Positions 29,158 to 38,147 of a stretch of 52,455 nucleotides of DNA are shown piece after piece (position 1 is the first letter of the stretch; each line of letters starts with the position of its first letter). Location: positions 1 to 52,455 of the forward strand of contig NZ_JAGGQB010000023.1 of the NCBI RefSeq assembly GCF_018613535.1, written 5' to 3'. The stretch comes from Bacillus sp. ISL-51 (lineage in GTDB: Bacteria; Bacillota; Bacilli; Bacillales; Bacillaceae). The position numbers and the translations under genes were made by a program. The notes under the pieces are model-generated. The model was given only the letters and a program-made list of their open reading frames with translations. It was not told where the DNA came from and searched no databases.

Positions 29158-29282
29158 GAATTTTTTCCTCCTGAAAAAAGATCCATCCCAAGATCTTCTC
29201 ATATGATACGGAACTCGCTCCCTCTTAATACAATGTCATACTATATCAGAGAATGTTAATTGGCATATTTTATGAAATAAAA

Positions 29283-29312
29283 AAACCTTTTCCACTCGAG
29301 GAAAGGGTTTGG
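29283..29312 (-). terminator. S-box expression-platform terminator
   Basis: On the minus strand AAACCCTTTCC-TCGA-GTGGAAAAGGTT followed by seven T residues; it forms when SAM is bound. Confidence 0.85.
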
Positions 29313-29468
29313 TTTGTGTGCCTTTCACTCTTATCGCTCAAGGAAAATATTGAACCTTGCATCAGGTTAGCACCTTAGTTTCTCACAGTGTTTCCACATG
29401 CTTTTTAACAGAGAAACCGGTTGCTGGGCTTCATCGGGCCTGTCCCTCCGCCAGCTCGGGATAAGAGT
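29283..29468 (-). promoter_or_regulatory. SAM-I riboswitch (S-box) of metK
   Basis: The aptamer spans 29468-29328. P1 is a 9-bp helix, ACTCTTATC (29468-29460) with GATAAGAGT (29336-29328). Conserved S-box elements GGCGGAGGGAC, GCCCGATGAAGCCC, GCAACC and AAGGTGCTAA are all visible on the minus strand. The expression platform ends in a terminator (29312-29283: AAACCCTTTCC ... GGAAAAGGTTTTTTT). Confidence 0.96.
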
Positions 29469-29484
29469 ATCCGCTCAATGAAAT

Positions 29485-29514
29485 ATCTTATCGTAAAAGT
29501 GTTTAAGGTGTCAA
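29485..29514 (-). promoter_or_regulatory. Sigma-A promoter of metK
   Basis: Minus-strand TTGACA (29514-29509), 18-bp spacer and TAAGAT (29490-29485), just upstream of the S-box aptamer. Confidence 0.7.
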
Positions 29515-29605
29515 TATGAATTAAAGCGATTGTGCGCCTTAATTTCAGAAAGCAATGGAAAAACACAAACAAAAAATAATAAATAGTATAGACTATTTTT
29601 ATATA

Positions 29606-29616
29606 TGTGTTATACT
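29606..29616 (+). promoter_or_regulatory. pckA promoter with overlapping CcpN box
   Basis: TGTGTTATACT fits the CcpN operator consensus TRTGHYATAYW at every position and contains an extended -10 (TGT-TATACT). A weak -35 (TAGACT) lies 16 bp upstream. CcpN represses pckA and gapB on glycolytic carbon in B. subtilis, so glucose repression is expected here. Confidence 0.8.
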
Positions 29617-29664
29617 AATTTCACATTCAGCGAAACACAAATAAACCGGCAAAGGAAGGTTTTT

Positions 29665-31248
29665 ATGAAATTAGTTGATTTAACCGCAGACTTACAAGCG
29701 TTACTCGCAAGTTCGAATGTGCATCATAATTTATCCGCCCCAAGACTTACCGAAAAAGTGATCAGCCGAAATGAAGGAACATTAACATCAACGGGCGCCG
29801 TCCGCGCAACTACCGGCGCATACACCGGCCGTTCTCCTAAAGATAAATTTATCGTCCGGGAACAAAGCACAGAAGATCAGATTGATTGGGGCCCGGTAAA
29901 CCAGCCCATTTCCGAAGAAGCGTTTGAACGGCTTTATTCAAAAGTCGTCAGCTATTTAAAACAGCGGGATGAACTGTTTGTATTTGAGGGATTCGCAGGT
30001 GCGGATGAAAAATACAGACTGCCGATTACGGTCGTAAATGAGTTTGCATGGCATAATCTGTTCGCGCGCCAGCTGTTTATCAGACCTGAGACAGACGAAA
30101 GAGACTCCGGGGTTCAGCCCTTTACCATTCTTTCCGCACCGCATTTTAAAGCGGACCCGGAAACTGACGGCACACATTCTGAAACGTTTATTATCGTTTC
30201 TTTCGAAAAACGCGTCATTTTAATCGGCGGAACGGAATACGCCGGAGAAATGAAAAAATCGATATTCTCCATTATGAACTTCCTGCTGCCCGCGCAGGAT
30301 ATCCTGCCGATGCACTGCTCAGCCAACGTCGGGGAAAAAGGCGATGTCGCCCTGTTTTTCGGACTTTCCGGCACCGGAAAAACGACGCTCTCAGCAGATG
30401 CAAACCGCAAATTGATCGGCGATGACGAGCACGGCTGGTCACACTCCGGCGTGTTTAACATCGAGGGCGGCTGCTACGCTAAGTGTATTAACTTGAGTGA
30501 AGAGAAGGAACCGCAGATTTTCAACGCGATCCGCTTCGGTTCAGTGCTTGAAAATGTTGTGATTGACGATAATACGCATGAGGCGGATTACGATAATCCC
30601 TTCTACACGGAAAACACAAGAGCGGCGTATCCGATTGAAATGATCGGCAATATCGTGTCTCCAAGCCTCGCCGGGCACCCGTCAGCCATCGTCTTTTTAA
30701 CGGCGGACGCGTTCGGTGTGCTGCCTCCGATCAGCAAACTGACGAAGGAACAGGCGATGTATCATTTCTTAAGCGGGTACACCAGTAAGCTTGCCGGAAC
30801 CGAGCGCGGAGTGACATCTCCGCAAACGACTTTCTCAACATGCTTCGGTTCTCCGTTTCTTCCGCTTCCAGCCCACGTATATGCCGAAATGCTCGGGAAG
30901 AAAATCGATGAGCACGGCGTTCAGGTCTTCCTCGTCAACACAGGATGGACCGGCGGAGGATACGGTGAGGGAGAGCGCATGAAGCTGTCCTACACGAGAG
31001 CGATGGTTAAAGCGGCGATTGAAGGCAAACTGGATCAGACAGACATGGTGACAGACAGTATCTTCGGCCTGCACAGCCCTGTTCATGTTCCAGGCGTGCC
31101 CGACCATGTCCTTCAGCCTGAAAACACATGGAGCGATAAAACAGCCTATAATGAAAAAGCGCTGTTCCTCGCTCACGAGTTCAAGGAAAACTTTAAAAAG
31201 TTCTCGCATACGGACTCAATTGCAAAAACGGGCGGACCTCTCGTTTAA
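29665..31248 (+). CDS. pckA: Phosphoenolpyruvate carboxykinase (ATP)
   Basis: This 527-residue enzyme converts oxaloacetate and ATP to PEP, CO2 and ADP, the entry step of gluconeogenesis. The P-loop is [12 protein letters not shown], and GDDEHGW plus GGCYAKCI are the following PEPCK signatures. The ATG at 29665 follows AAAGGAAGG and gives [14 protein letters not shown]; the 20 codons of open frame upstream are leader and promoter. A CcpN box covers the -10. It is followed by a long bidirectional terminator. Confidence 0.97.
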   Translation: MKLVDLTADLQALLASSNVHHNLSAPRLTEKVISRNEGTLTSTGAVRATTGAYTGRSPKDKFIVREQSTEDQIDWGPVNQPISEEAFERLYSKVVSYLKQRDELFVFEGFAGADEKYRLPITVVNEFAWHNLFARQLFIRPETDERDSGVQPFTILSAPHFKADPETDGTHSETFIIVSFEKRVILIGGTEYAGEMKKSIFSIMNFLLPAQDILPMHCSANVGEKGDVALFFGLSGTGKTTLSADANRKLIGDDEHGWSHSGVFNIEGGCYAKCINLSEEKEPQIFNAIRFGSVLENVVIDDNTHEADYDNPFYTENTRAAYPIEMIGNIVSPSLAGHPSAIVFLTADAFGVLPPISKLTKEQAMYHFLSGYTSKLAGTERGVTSPQTTFSTCFGSPFLPLPAHVYAEMLGKKIDEHGVQVFLVNTGWTGGGYGEGERMKLSYTRAMVKAAIEGKLDQTDMVTDSIFGLHSPVHVPGVPDHVLQPENTWSDKTAYNEKALFLAHEFKENFKKFSHTDSIAKTGGPLV

Positions 31249-31250
31249 CC

Positions 31251-31285
31251 ACAAAAGCCAAGGGCGCAAATGCCCTTGGCTTTTG
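31251..31285. terminator. Bidirectional terminator between pckA and ytmB
   Basis: AAAAGCCAAGGGC-GCAAAT-GCCCTTGGCTTTT, a 13-bp perfect stem whose ends supply the T-runs for both strands. Confidence 0.9.
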
Positions 31286-31286
31286 T

Positions 31287-31529
31287 TCAATTTGTAGTGT
31301 AAAGCGAGGTAAGCCTGTATGTAATGCTTGTCCGTCCGTTCGCCCATTCAAGCTTTTGGACTTCCCCCGTACCCGATTTCTCGCCTGTTTTCGTTTTGCG
31401 CACGTCCATCGGAATATCAAGAGGATATACGCGGTAGCCCTCTTTTTCAAGGATGAAGATATTTTCCTCTATCCGTTTTTCGTTGCCTTTTGTCACAATC
31501 ATTGTATTAAATTCAACAGGCATTCCCAA
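31287..31529 (-). CDS. ytmB: YtmB, DUF2584 family protein
   Basis: This 80-residue protein of unknown function is beta-rich and soluble (MIVTKGNEKRIEENIFILEK ... GTGEVQKLEWANGRTSITY). It matches YtmB of B. subtilis. The start is TTG at 31529, 9 nt after AAAGGGG; an ATG two codons later lacks that spacing. It lies after ytmA, with convergent pckA on the other side. Confidence 0.85.
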   Translation of the reverse strand: MGMPVEFNTMIVTKGNEKRIEENIFILEKEGYRVYPLDIPMDVRKTKTGEKSGTGEVQKLEWANGRTSITYRLTSLYTTN

Positions 31530-31583
31530 AATGAAAATCCCCTTTCGTTCTCTTTTTCTTTATCATACCATAAATCATTGGTC

Positions 31584-32357
31584 TTACCTTGATTTCATCC
31601 ACTTGGTAAGCTGCCGGACAATGCGCCTGTTTTCGTGCGGAGGAAAATAATGCGTAAAACCGCTGTAATACCATGTTTCCACCAGCTTGCCCGCCTCTTT
31701 CAGCTTCTCTTCTATCATGCGTGCATGTTCAATTGATACATTTTGGTCCTCTTCGCCATGAATGAGCAGCACGGGAGCATGGACGCGGTTTACTTTTTCA
31801 AACGGTGAGCGGCGTTTATATTCGTCCGGCACCTTTTTCGGCGTGCCGCCAATCACCCGCTTCATCATTCGCCGCAAGTCCTTGCGCTCCTCATACGTAA
31901 GCACCATATCGCTGACGCCGCCCCATGAGACGAACGAAGCGGCTTGGCGCCCCATCTCAATCGCGGTTAAAAGCCCCATAATCCCGCCGCGGGAAAAGCC
32001 GAAAATATGGACTCTGCCTTTCCTTACGCTCGGATGCTCTTGCAGCAGGCTGAAAGCGGAAAACGCGTCTTCTCTGTCCTCTCCCGCAAAATCCTCGTTG
32101 CCCTCGCCGCCCTGATTGCCTCTGTAAAAAGGCGCAAACACGACAAAGCCTTGCGATGCAAATTGAATGATTCTTCCCGGCCGGACCATGCCGACGTTTT
32201 TAATGCCGCCTCGCAAATATAAAAAACCGTCATACTCCCCTGGCTCAGCCGGCTCAGCCATCAGTCCCTTCACCTTCAATCCTTCAGAGACATAACTCAC
32301 CGTATAGAGGCGGACATGCCGACTGGGAGACGGAAATCTTCTCTTCTCAACTAGCAA
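31584..32357 (-). CDS. ytmA: YtmA, serine-peptidase-like alpha/beta hydrolase
   Basis: This 257-residue protein has the alpha/beta hydrolase fold of the prolyl-oligopeptidase (S9) type without the propeller. The nucleophile elbow is GFSRGG, the acid is in HGEEDQNV and the histidine is in YSGFTHYF. The oxyanion region may be LRGGIKNVG. The substrate is unknown. The start is TTG at 32357 with AAGGAGG 10 nt upstream; family members have the same length. It probably shares a transcript with ytmB. Confidence 0.85.
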   Translation of the reverse strand: MLVEKRRFPSPSRHVRLYTVSYVSEGLKVKGLMAEPAEPGEYDGFLYLRGGIKNVGMVRPGRIIQFASQGFVVFAPFYRGNQGGEGNEDFAGEDREDAFSAFSLLQEHPSVRKGRVHIFGFSRGGIMGLLTAIEMGRQAASFVSWGGVSDMVLTYEERKDLRRMMKRVIGGTPKKVPDEYKRRSPFEKVNRVHAPVLLIHGEEDQNVSIEHARMIEEKLKEAGKLVETWYYSGFTHYFPPHENRRIVRQLTKWMKSR

Positions 32358-32498
32358 AACGAATAAGCCTCCTTGTCATTATCGGTTTTTTTATTCTTTC
32401 CTAACCTGAATATGGGCACTCACACATTTTTTATACCCATCATACGATATGTAAAGCAAAAAGGGTTATTTTAACGCTTAACACAAGGAGGTTATACC
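32358..32498. other. Divergent region ytmA/ytlA
   Basis: 141 bp carrying both promoters. An imperfect dyad ATATGGG ... ATACCCAT (about 32410-32442) might be an operator for ytlACD, but no matching family is known to me. Confidence 0.3.
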
Positions 32499-33503
32499 GT
32501 GAACAAATGGCTCAAAACGGGCTGCGCCTTCGTCATATGCGCTGTTCTTCTTTTTTTGCTCCCGGCCTGCAAGCAGGAAGAAAGTCTGACAAAGGTGAAA
32601 GTGGCGGAAGTCACTCATTCCATCTTTTATACACCTTTGTATGTCGCTAAAGCAAAAGGCTTCTTTAAAAAAGAAGGGCTTCTTGTCACTGTCAATACGA
32701 CATGGGGCGGCGACAAAACGATGACATCACTGCTGTCAAACGGATCGGACATCGCGTTAGTCGGTTCTGAAACATCAATTTATGTAGAGGCACAAGGAGC
32801 AAAGGACCCTGTCATTAACTTTGCTCAGCTGACACAGACAGACGGCACATTTCTCGTTGCAAGAAAGGATGTGCAGCAATTCAAATGGGACGATGTAAAA
32901 GGAAAGACATTTCTCGGCCAGCGAAAAGGCGGCATGCCCCAAATGGCCGGTGAGTACGCCCTGAAAAAACATCACATCGATCCGCAGAAAGATATTGACC
33001 TCATTCAAAACATTGATTTTGCCAATATATCAAACGCATTCGCGTCTGGAACCGGCGATTATGTGCAGCTGTTTGAACCGACGGCCTCACTGTTTGAAAA
33101 GGAAGGCATCGGCCATATCGTCGCCTCCTTCGGGGAAGCTTTCGGCCGAGTGCCTTACACAACCTTTATGGCAAAAGAAAGCTATTTAAAGAACAACGAA
33201 AAAACGGCGGAAAAATTCACGCGGGCCATTCATAAGGCTCAGCAATGGGTGGAAAGCCACTCGGCCAAAGACATTGCAAAAACAATTCAAAAAGACTTTA
33301 CAGATACCGATCCTGCCATTATTGAAACTTCAATAAACCGCTATAAGAAACAAAAATCATTCTCAACCAATCCTGTTCTGCAAGAAGACGAATGGGAACA
33401 GCTCCAATCGATTATGGATGAAGCCGGGGAGTTGCCTAAACATATTCCATACAGCAAACTGGTAAACACAAAAATCGCCAAAAAAGTCACCTCAGAACAA
33501 TAG
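32499..33503 (+). CDS. ytlA: YtlA, ABC-transporter substrate-binding lipoprotein
   Basis: This 334-residue lipoprotein has a signal peptide with lipobox LPAC (Cys24) and then an NMT1/SsuA-like periplasmic-binding fold. [20 protein letters not shown] is the typical N-terminal block of the nitrate/sulfonate/pyrimidine-precursor family. It would capture the substrate outside the membrane and hand it to YtlD. The start is GTG at 32499 after AAGGAGG. It is the first gene of ytlACD. No catabolic gene is adjacent, so the ligand stays open. Confidence 0.9.
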   Translation: MNKWLKTGCAFVICAVLLFLLPACKQEESLTKVKVAEVTHSIFYTPLYVAKAKGFFKKEGLLVTVNTTWGGDKTMTSLLSNGSDIALVGSETSIYVEAQGAKDPVINFAQLTQTDGTFLVARKDVQQFKWDDVKGKTFLGQRKGGMPQMAGEYALKKHHIDPQKDIDLIQNIDFANISNAFASGTGDYVQLFEPTASLFEKEGIGHIVASFGEAFGRVPYTTFMAKESYLKNNEKTAEKFTRAIHKAQQWVESHSAKDIAKTIQKDFTDTDPAIIETSINRYKKQKSFSTNPVLQEDEWEQLQSIMDEAGELPKHIPYSKLVNTKIAKKVTSEQ

Positions 33504-33513
33504 GAGGACCATT

Positions 33514-34296
33514 ATGTCTTTTTTACATGTAGATCATGTAACTCATACTTATTTCTCGCTGAAAGAAAAAACAACCGCCGTCAAGGATATACATTTCCAG
33601 ATTGAAAAAGGAGACTTCATCTCCTTTCTCGGGCCGAGCGGGTGCGGAAAAACAACGCTCTTATCGATTATTGCCGGCCTTATCCTTCCCGCAGAAGGTC
33701 AGGTGCTGATTGAAGGAAGTGTGCCGAATCATAAGGATCATCATATCGGCTATATGCTTCAGCAGGATTATTTATTTCCTTGGAAATCAATTGAGGAAAA
33801 TGTGCTGCTCGGGTTACGCATCTCCAAGACATTAACGGAGGAAAAAAGAACGGAGGTTCTCGGCCTCCTTCCTGAGCTTGGATTAATAGGCGTCGAAAAG
33901 AAATATCCGAAAGAACTTTCAGGCGGAATGCGGCAGCGGGCGGCCCTCGCCAGAACTCTTGCGTCGAATCCGAGCCTTTTACTTCTTGATGAACCCTTTT
34001 CCGCACTTGACTTCCAAACGAAGCTCTCTCTTGAGAATCTTGTGTTCCGGACGTTAAAAGACTTTCAAAAAACAGCTGTCCTTGTGACTCACGATATTGG
34101 CGAAGCCATCGCGATGAGCGATACCATCTACTTATTTTCAAATCAGCCGGGCACCATCCATCAAATATTCAACGTACCTAAAGAATTAGCCGCATTAGAC
34201 CCGTTTGACGCGCGCCAGGCCCCGGCCTTCCAGCCGCTGTTTCAAACCATATGGAAGGAGCTGAATTCCCTTGAAAAACAGCAGCGGGAGTATTGA
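33514..34296 (+). CDS. ytlC: YtlC, ABC-transporter ATPase
   Basis: This is a 260-residue SsuB/TauB-type ATPase: Walker [13 protein letters not shown]-loop [10 protein letters not shown], signature LSGGMRQR, Walker [14 protein letters not shown]-loop VTHD. The PWK after the Q-loop is typical of importers for nitrate, sulfonates and thiamine precursors. The ATG follows AGGAGG 10 nt after ytlA. Its last 26 nt overlap ytlD. Confidence 0.93.
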   Translation: MSFLHVDHVTHTYFSLKEKTTAVKDIHFQIEKGDFISFLGPSGCGKTTLLSIIAGLILPAEGQVLIEGSVPNHKDHHIGYMLQQDYLFPWKSIEENVLLGLRISKTLTEEKRTEVLGLLPELGLIGVEKKYPKELSGGMRQRAALARTLASNPSLLLLDEPFSALDFQTKLSLENLVFRTLKDFQKTAVLVTHDIGEAIAMSDTIYLFSNQPGTIHQIFNVPKELAALDPFDARQAPAFQPLFQTIWKELNSLEKQQREY

Positions 34297-35083
34297 ACAG
34301 CTTCATCAGCAGTTTAAGAAAAAACATAAAAAAGAAAAACGCCATATCCGTGCGTATCAGGCGGCCATCTTTGTCATCTTTTTTGCCGGATGGGAGATCT
34401 CAAGCAAAGCAGACTGGATTGATCCGTTAATTTTCAGCTCGCCTTCTGCTGTTTGGAAGCTTCTGGTTCAAAAAATCGCAGACGGATCAATCGCTGCGCA
34501 TATCGGCATCACCTTAGGAGAAACCGTTCTCGGCTTTTTGCTTGGAACGCTGCTCGGCACCTGCCTCGCCGCTCTTTTATGGTGGTCAAACCGGCTCGCC
34601 CGGATTTTAGATCCGTACCTCGTCATTTTAAATGCGATGCCGAAAGTCGCGCTCGGACCGATCCTGATCGTCGCACTCGGACCGAGTTTCACAAGCATTG
34701 TAGCCATGGGGGCCGTGATCAGTGTCATTATCACCACGATCGTCGTGTTTACGGCATTTCAGGAAGTGGATGAAAATTATATTAAGGTGATGAAAACATT
34801 CGGCGCAAAAAAACGTGTCATTTTTAAAGAAGTGATTTTGCCGGCGTGCTCCCCTGCGATTATTTCAACGCTAAAGGTGAATGTCGGGTTATCATGGGTC
34901 GGCGTCATTGTCGGTGAGTTTCTCGTCTCCGAAAAAGGTTTAGGTTATATGATCATCTACGGATTCCAGGTCTTTAATTTCACACTCGTTTTCTTAAGCC
35001 TTTTGATTATCGCAATTTTTGCGACGCTGATGTATCAGGTGGTAGAGCTGTTAGAAAGAAAATGGACGAAAGGCAGAATATAA
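34271..35083 (+). CDS. ytlD: YtlD, ABC-transporter permease
   Basis: This is a 270-residue importer permease with six membrane helices and the EAA loop ([26 protein letters not shown] region, about residues 155-180) that docks on YtlC. The start is TTG at 34271 with AAGGAG 10 nt before it; it overlaps ytlC by 26 nt, a long overlap that implies coupling. It completes a type I importer with YtlA and YtlC. Confidence 0.92.
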   Translation: MKNSSGSIEQLHQQFKKKHKKEKRHIRAYQAAIFVIFFAGWEISSKADWIDPLIFSSPSAVWKLLVQKIADGSIAAHIGITLGETVLGFLLGTLLGTCLAALLWWSNRLARILDPYLVILNAMPKVALGPILIVALGPSFTSIVAMGAVISVIITTIVVFTAFQEVDENYIKVMKTFGAKKRVIFKEVILPACSPAIISTLKVNVGLSWVGVIVGEFLVSEKGLGYMIIYGFQVFNFTLVFLSLLIIAIFATLMYQVVELLERKWTKGRI

Positions 35084-35084
35084 A

Positions 35085-35114
35085 AAAGGCCCGTGCGGTG
35101 ACGCCGGGTCTTGG
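35085..35114 (-). terminator. Terminator of ytkD
   Basis: On the minus strand AAGACCCG ... CGGGCCTT followed by TTTTTATATTC. It starts inside the ytlD stop region, so it may act on both convergent units. Confidence 0.65.
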
Positions 35115-35121
35115 TTTTACA

Positions 35122-35598
35122 TTATTCAAATAAACCGTCCCGTTTCAGCTTTTTCAAACTGATCGGAAGCACTGAATCTTTCATAATAAAGCTGAATTTT
35201 TTATTTCGCGGGAGATTGTCCGGAAGTTCGCTGAATAACACCGGGCCCTTCGTCTCAAAGTAATCGGCTTGTTTTTCAAGCTTTTCGATATCGGCAAAGT
35301 ATATATTTTTAACGATGATCTTTTCTTTGCCGAGCACTTTATACTGCCCGACGTACTGAAGATGTCTTACCGCCGCGCCGGTCTCTTCCTTTACTTCGCG
35401 CAGCGCCGCTTCTTCGGCACATTCCATCGGCTCCACTTTTCCGCCCGGAAATTCAAAGCCCCGGTCTTCATGCTCAGTCAAAAGCCACTTATCTCCGTAG
35501 CGGCAAATGACCCACACGTGCTTCGGGCTGTCCGAAAAAGGCTGGTGTTCAAAGGAGAGCTGAACAGTATTTTGATAATAGTCTTTAAACTCGTACAT
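35122..35598 (-). CDS. ytkD: YtkD, Nudix nucleoside triphosphatase
   Basis: This is a 158-residue Nudix hydrolase. The Nudix box runs from GGKVEPMECAEEAA into LREVKEETGA and fits GX5EX7REUXEEXGU. B. subtilis YtkD hydrolyses nucleoside triphosphates including oxidised guanine nucleotides and also has RNA pyrophosphohydrolase-like activity in some reports; it protects against oxidative mutagenesis. The ATG at 35598 follows AGAGGG and gives the B. subtilis length; the 12-codon extension upstream lacks a site. dps and ytkC are nearby. Confidence 0.92.
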   Translation of the reverse strand: MYEFKDYYQNTVQLSFEHQPFSDSPKHVWVICRYGDKWLLTEHEDRGFEFPGGKVEPMECAEEAALREVKEETGAAVRHLQYVGQYKVLGKEKIIVKNIYFADIEKLEKQADYFETKGPVLFSELPDNLPRNKKFSFIMKDSVLPISLKKLKRDGLFE

Positions 35599-35728
35599 GT
35601 TTATCCCTCTAATCCGTTCCTTCGTATCTTCCATACATCATACCACAGTTGCGTTTGATCGGAAGCCCTTTATCAAAAATTCAGAGGAAAACCATCATAC
35701 CCTAGTATGGCCTCCGGCGCGGCAAAAG

Positions 35729-36145
35729 TTACGGTTTGCGCTTGAATTTATTTTTCAAGGCGTCCAAAAGATCGACGAGCATTTGCGGAACCGGAATACC
35801 AAGCGAACTTGCCGTAATCACAATTTGCACCGATTCGTATAAGATATAAAACATAAGAGCTAAATTACGGATAGAACCCTCAGTAGTGAGCAGCTGATCA
35901 AAAAAATGGCAAACTGAGATTAATGCCAAGGTCACAATTTTTTTGACCAGCCGCGCAAAAAGCTTTTTCGCGGTCAACTGATGTAAAATGGTATCCTTTA
36001 AGCTTGTACTGATATATTCAATTGCCATTAACGATAACAAAATAAGAAACGGATACTGAAAACCGCCGAAGAAAAAACCCGCTGCTGACACGACAACTGC
36101 AAAAAACGAAAAGATGCCAAAGTCTTTGCCCACTTGTTCCAACAT
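35729..36145 (-). CDS. ytkC: YtkC, holin-family membrane protein
   Basis: This 138-residue protein fits the phage_holin_4 / toxin-secretion holin family: two N-terminal helices (about 10-28 and 30-46), a charged stretch (STSLKDTILHQLTAKKLFARLVKK), then helix 3 and 4 (IVTLALISVCHFF, LALMFYILYESVQIVITASSLG) and a basic tail (KNKFKRKP). LYESVQIVITASSLGIPVP is the family's hallmark C-terminal block. No endolysin or other phage gene is near. GAAAGG lies directly against the ATG, so a start a codon or two later is possible. Confidence 0.8.
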   Translation of the reverse strand: MLEQVGKDFGIFSFFAVVVSAAGFFFGGFQYPFLILLSLMAIEYISTSLKDTILHQLTAKKLFARLVKKIVTLALISVCHFFDQLLTTEGSIRNLALMFYILYESVQIVITASSLGIPVPQMLVDLLDALKNKFKRKP

Positions 36146-36242
36146 CCTTTCACAGAAACGGACTTACCTTATTCTATGAAAAAGAAGAGGAACGGACTGG
36201 ATATTTCAGAAAAATGGACAACACCTCCCGCGGGCAGACAGA

Positions 36243-36275
36243 TAAAAAAACCGGAAGCTTTAAAGCCCCGGTCCT
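36243..36275 (-). terminator. Terminator of dps
   Basis: ACCGGGGCTTTAAAGCTTCCGGT followed by TTTTTTTATC on the minus strand, after the dps stop. Confidence 0.8.
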
Positions 36276-36284
36276 TTCATTACG

Positions 36285-36722
36285 TTATCCTAAATACGCT
36301 TTTAACATCCAGTTATGCTTTTCGATATTCTGGTGAATCGCAAGCAGCATATCTCCCGTTGTTTCGTCTCCGACCTCATCGGCAAGATCCATGCCGCTTT
36401 TCAGCTCTTCTGCGATAACGGAGAAATCATCATAAATGCTTTGCACCATTTGCTCGGCGCTCTCATTGCCTTCCGCTTCTTTTATGGACGCCGTTTTCAG
36501 CGATTCAGTCATTGTGCCGATCGGCTTGCCGTTTAATGCTAAAAGCCGTTCTGCCAAGTCATCAATATAAGTAGCCGCTTCGTTATACAGCTCTTCAAAT
36601 TTCTCGTGCAGCGTGAAGAAATCCTTCCCTTTTACATACCAATGATAATTATGTAGTTTCACATACATGACCGTCCAGTTAGCGACTTGTTTATTGACTG
36701 CATTCAGTAATTTTTCTGACAT
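36285..36722 (-). CDS. dps: Dps-family DNA-protecting ferritin-like protein
   Basis: This 145-residue protein forms 12-mers that oxidise and store iron and protect DNA from peroxide. The inter-subunit ferroxidase ligands are seen in [11 protein letters not shown] (His) and in [18 protein letters not shown] (Asp/Glu), both typical of Dps. The ATG follows AAGGAGG. A sigma-B-type promoter 33-58 nt upstream agrees with the general stress control of B. subtilis dps (ytkB). It is divergent from the small gene ytzI. Confidence 0.95.
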   Translation of the reverse strand: MSEKLLNAVNKQVANWTVMYVKLHNYHWYVKGKDFFTLHEKFEELYNEAATYIDDLAERLLALNGKPIGTMTESLKTASIKEAEGNESAEQMVQSIYDDFSVIAEELKSGMDLADEVGDETTGDMLLAIHQNIEKHNWMLKAYLG

Positions 36723-36754
36723 TCCTATCTTCCTCCTTATGGTTTACTATTGAT

Positions 36755-36780
36755 ATACCCTTTTTATCGTCTGCCAAAAC
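36755..36780 (-). promoter_or_regulatory. Sigma-B-type promoter of dps
   Basis: Minus-strand GTTTTG (36780-36775), 14-bp spacer and GGGTAT (36760-36755) match GTTTAA-N13/14-GGGTAT. Confidence 0.8.
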
Positions 36781-36796
36781 ATAAAATTTCAGCCCC

Positions 36797-36827
36797 TTGA
36801 TCATCCATCTGGAAAATATGTTATCAT
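36797..36827 (+). promoter_or_regulatory. Putative promoter of ytzI
   Basis: TTGATC (36797-36802) and TTATCA (36821-36826) at 18 bp, with a TGT before TATCAT as an extended -10. Confidence 0.5.
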
Positions 36828-36848
36828 TTGTTAAAAAGGAGGGATATT

Positions 36849-36998
36849 ATGCTGCTTCTTTTAAGTTTCGGCATCGTTATTGTGCTTGCCGTCCTGTTGC
36901 TATCCATTTGGTCGACCGTAAAGGCCTATAACGTAAAGCATACGATTGATCCGCCGCAAAACGCGCCAAACCGCTTCTCACAGAAAAACAAACATTAA
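36849..36998 (+). CDS. ytzI: YtzI-like small membrane protein
   Basis: This 49-residue protein begins [20 protein letters not shown], a single membrane helix, followed by [15 protein letters not shown] and a polar tail. It matches the YtzI family of Bacillus as I recall it. AAAAAGGAGGG stands 6-7 nt before the ATG. Its TAA stop interlocks with that of the convergent ytkA (shared TTAA at 36995-36998). Function unknown. Confidence 0.75.
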   Translation: MLLLLSFGIVIVLAVLLLSIWSTVKAYNVKHTIDPPQNAPNRFSQKNKH

Positions 36999-37438
36999 TG
37001 ATGATGCGTCTTTTTCTCTTGGCCGGAGGAATCACCGGCAGCATCAGCATTCCCGACACGGACTGTAAGAGTCGGCATGTTGTGCTGTTTTTTTGCCGTT
37101 ACGTGGGATTGAATCGTGTATATGCCTTCTTCTTCGAATTCAGTGCGTAAATGATACGTCCCTTTTTCCTCCTTGGCCTTTCTTGTCTTACTGCTGCCTT
37201 TCTTTCCTTCTTTCCATACTTCAAACATGACTTCGTCCGCATCTGTGACGCGCTCATCCCCATAAAAAACATCTGCCTGATATTCCGCTTTTTCATGCGG
37301 CTTTACCGTTTTCGGTCCCGTAAGCTTGACCTCCAGCACTTTAGGCTCATCAGTGGAGGCAGTTTTATCCGAAGCGCCTCCGCAAGAAGATAAAAGAAAT
37401 ACCATACCGCACATTCCTGCCAATACCGCCCGTTTCAT
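36995..37438 (-). CDS. ytkA: YtkA, YtkA-like domain lipoprotein
   Basis: This 147-residue lipoprotein has a signal peptide with lipobox LSSC (Cys19), then one YtkA-like (FixH-related, immunoglobulin-like) domain: [19 protein letters not shown] ... [13 protein letters not shown] ... [19 protein letters not shown]. The tail ends EKKTHHH, histidine-rich. Such domains occur in proteins linked to copper handling or cytochrome oxidase assembly, but no role is shown for YtkA. The ATG follows AAAGGGG. It is downstream of luxS, beyond the luxS terminator. Confidence 0.85.
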   Translation of the reverse strand: MKRAVLAGMCGMVFLLSSCGGASDKTASTDEPKVLEVKLTGPKTVKPHEKAEYQADVFYGDERVTDADEVMFEVWKEGKKGSSKTRKAKEEKGTYHLRTEFEEEGIYTIQSHVTAKKQHNMPTLTVRVGNADAAGDSSGQEKKTHHH

Positions 37439-37469
37439 TCCATCACCCCTTTGTGTTTACTTCCATTTT

Positions 37470-37483
37470 AGCAAACGCTTACA
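37470..37483. promoter_or_regulatory. Weak cre-like site before ytkA
   Basis: Minus-strand TGTAAGCGTTTGCT matches 12 of 14 positions of TGNAARCGNWWWCA. It lies 32-45 nt upstream of the ytkA start, overlapping a possible -10 (TAAAAT). Chance is not excluded. Confidence 0.3.
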
Positions 37484-37512
37484 CAAAAGTTGTGACATTT
37501 TTTAGAAATATG

Positions 37513-37548
37513 TAAAAAAGCCCTTTTGCATTAGCAAAAGGGCTTACT
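37513..37548 (-). terminator. Terminator of luxS
   Basis: AAGCCCTTTTGC-TAAT-GCAAAAGGGCTT with T-rich ends; 12-bp perfect stem directly after luxS. Confidence 0.9.
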
Positions 37549-37551
37549 TTT

Positions 37552-38025
37552 TTATCCGAAAACTTTCAGCAATTCCTCTTTATCCTGTGAAAGCCAGAAG
37601 CGCATGAGACGTTTGGCGCCTTCTAAATCGTGAAGCTTCGCCTGTCCGCACTGTTTTTCGTTGGCTGCGGGAATTTCCGTAATATCAATCGCTTCATTCA
37701 GCGTCGCATCAAGCAAATCAACAATTTCTTCTGCTGTCGGTTCGCCGCTGACAACGAGATAATAGCCTGTTTGGCAGCCCATTGGTGATATATCAATGAT
37801 GTCGAAGTGATCGTATTTCTCAGAATGCGAACGAATCGTAAACGCAAGCAAGTGCTCAAGCGTATGAATCGTATCCGGCTTCATCGCCTGTTTGTTCGGC
37901 TGACAAAAACGAATGTCAAATTTATTCACGACGCCGTCTGTTCCGACTTTATGCACTCCGCAATGTCTTACATACGGAGCCACAACCGCATTATGGTCAA
38001 GCTCAAAACTTTCTACTGAAGGCAT
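37552..38025 (-). CDS. luxS: S-ribosylhomocysteine lyase LuxS
   Basis: This 157-residue metalloenzyme splits S-ribosylhomocysteine into homocysteine and the AI-2 precursor DPD, recycling the SAM by-product. The metal ligands are in HTLEH (two His) and in the C-terminal CGQAKLH (Cys); the catalytic Cys is in MGCQTGYY. The ATG follows AAAGGGAG. A TGTGTTATAAT extended -10 lies about 40 nt upstream. It stands alone as in B. subtilis. Confidence 0.97.
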   Translation of the reverse strand: MPSVESFELDHNAVVAPYVRHCGVHKVGTDGVVNKFDIRFCQPNKQAMKPDTIHTLEHLLAFTIRSHSEKYDHFDIIDISPMGCQTGYYLVVSGEPTAEEIVDLLDATLNEAIDITEIPAANEKQCGQAKLHDLEGAKRLMRFWLSQDKEELLKVFG

Positions 38026-38147
38026 AATGGCACTCCCTTTTTTTAGAATATGGACCCATTATAACACAGTTTTCCGATAAGAATTATGGCTGAAGCTTTT
38101 CAATCTGAATTTTTTTTTCTATACTAGCATCAGAAAGGGGCTTTACG

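Noticed and set aside
35729..36145. Prophage remnant at ytkC
   Set aside because: A single holin-like gene in conserved synteny, no integrase, att repeats or other phage genes.
36222..36234. 13-nt string CACCTCCCGCGGG shared with 51231-51243
   Set aside because: Too short, only two copies, no common context or flanking similarity; likely chance.
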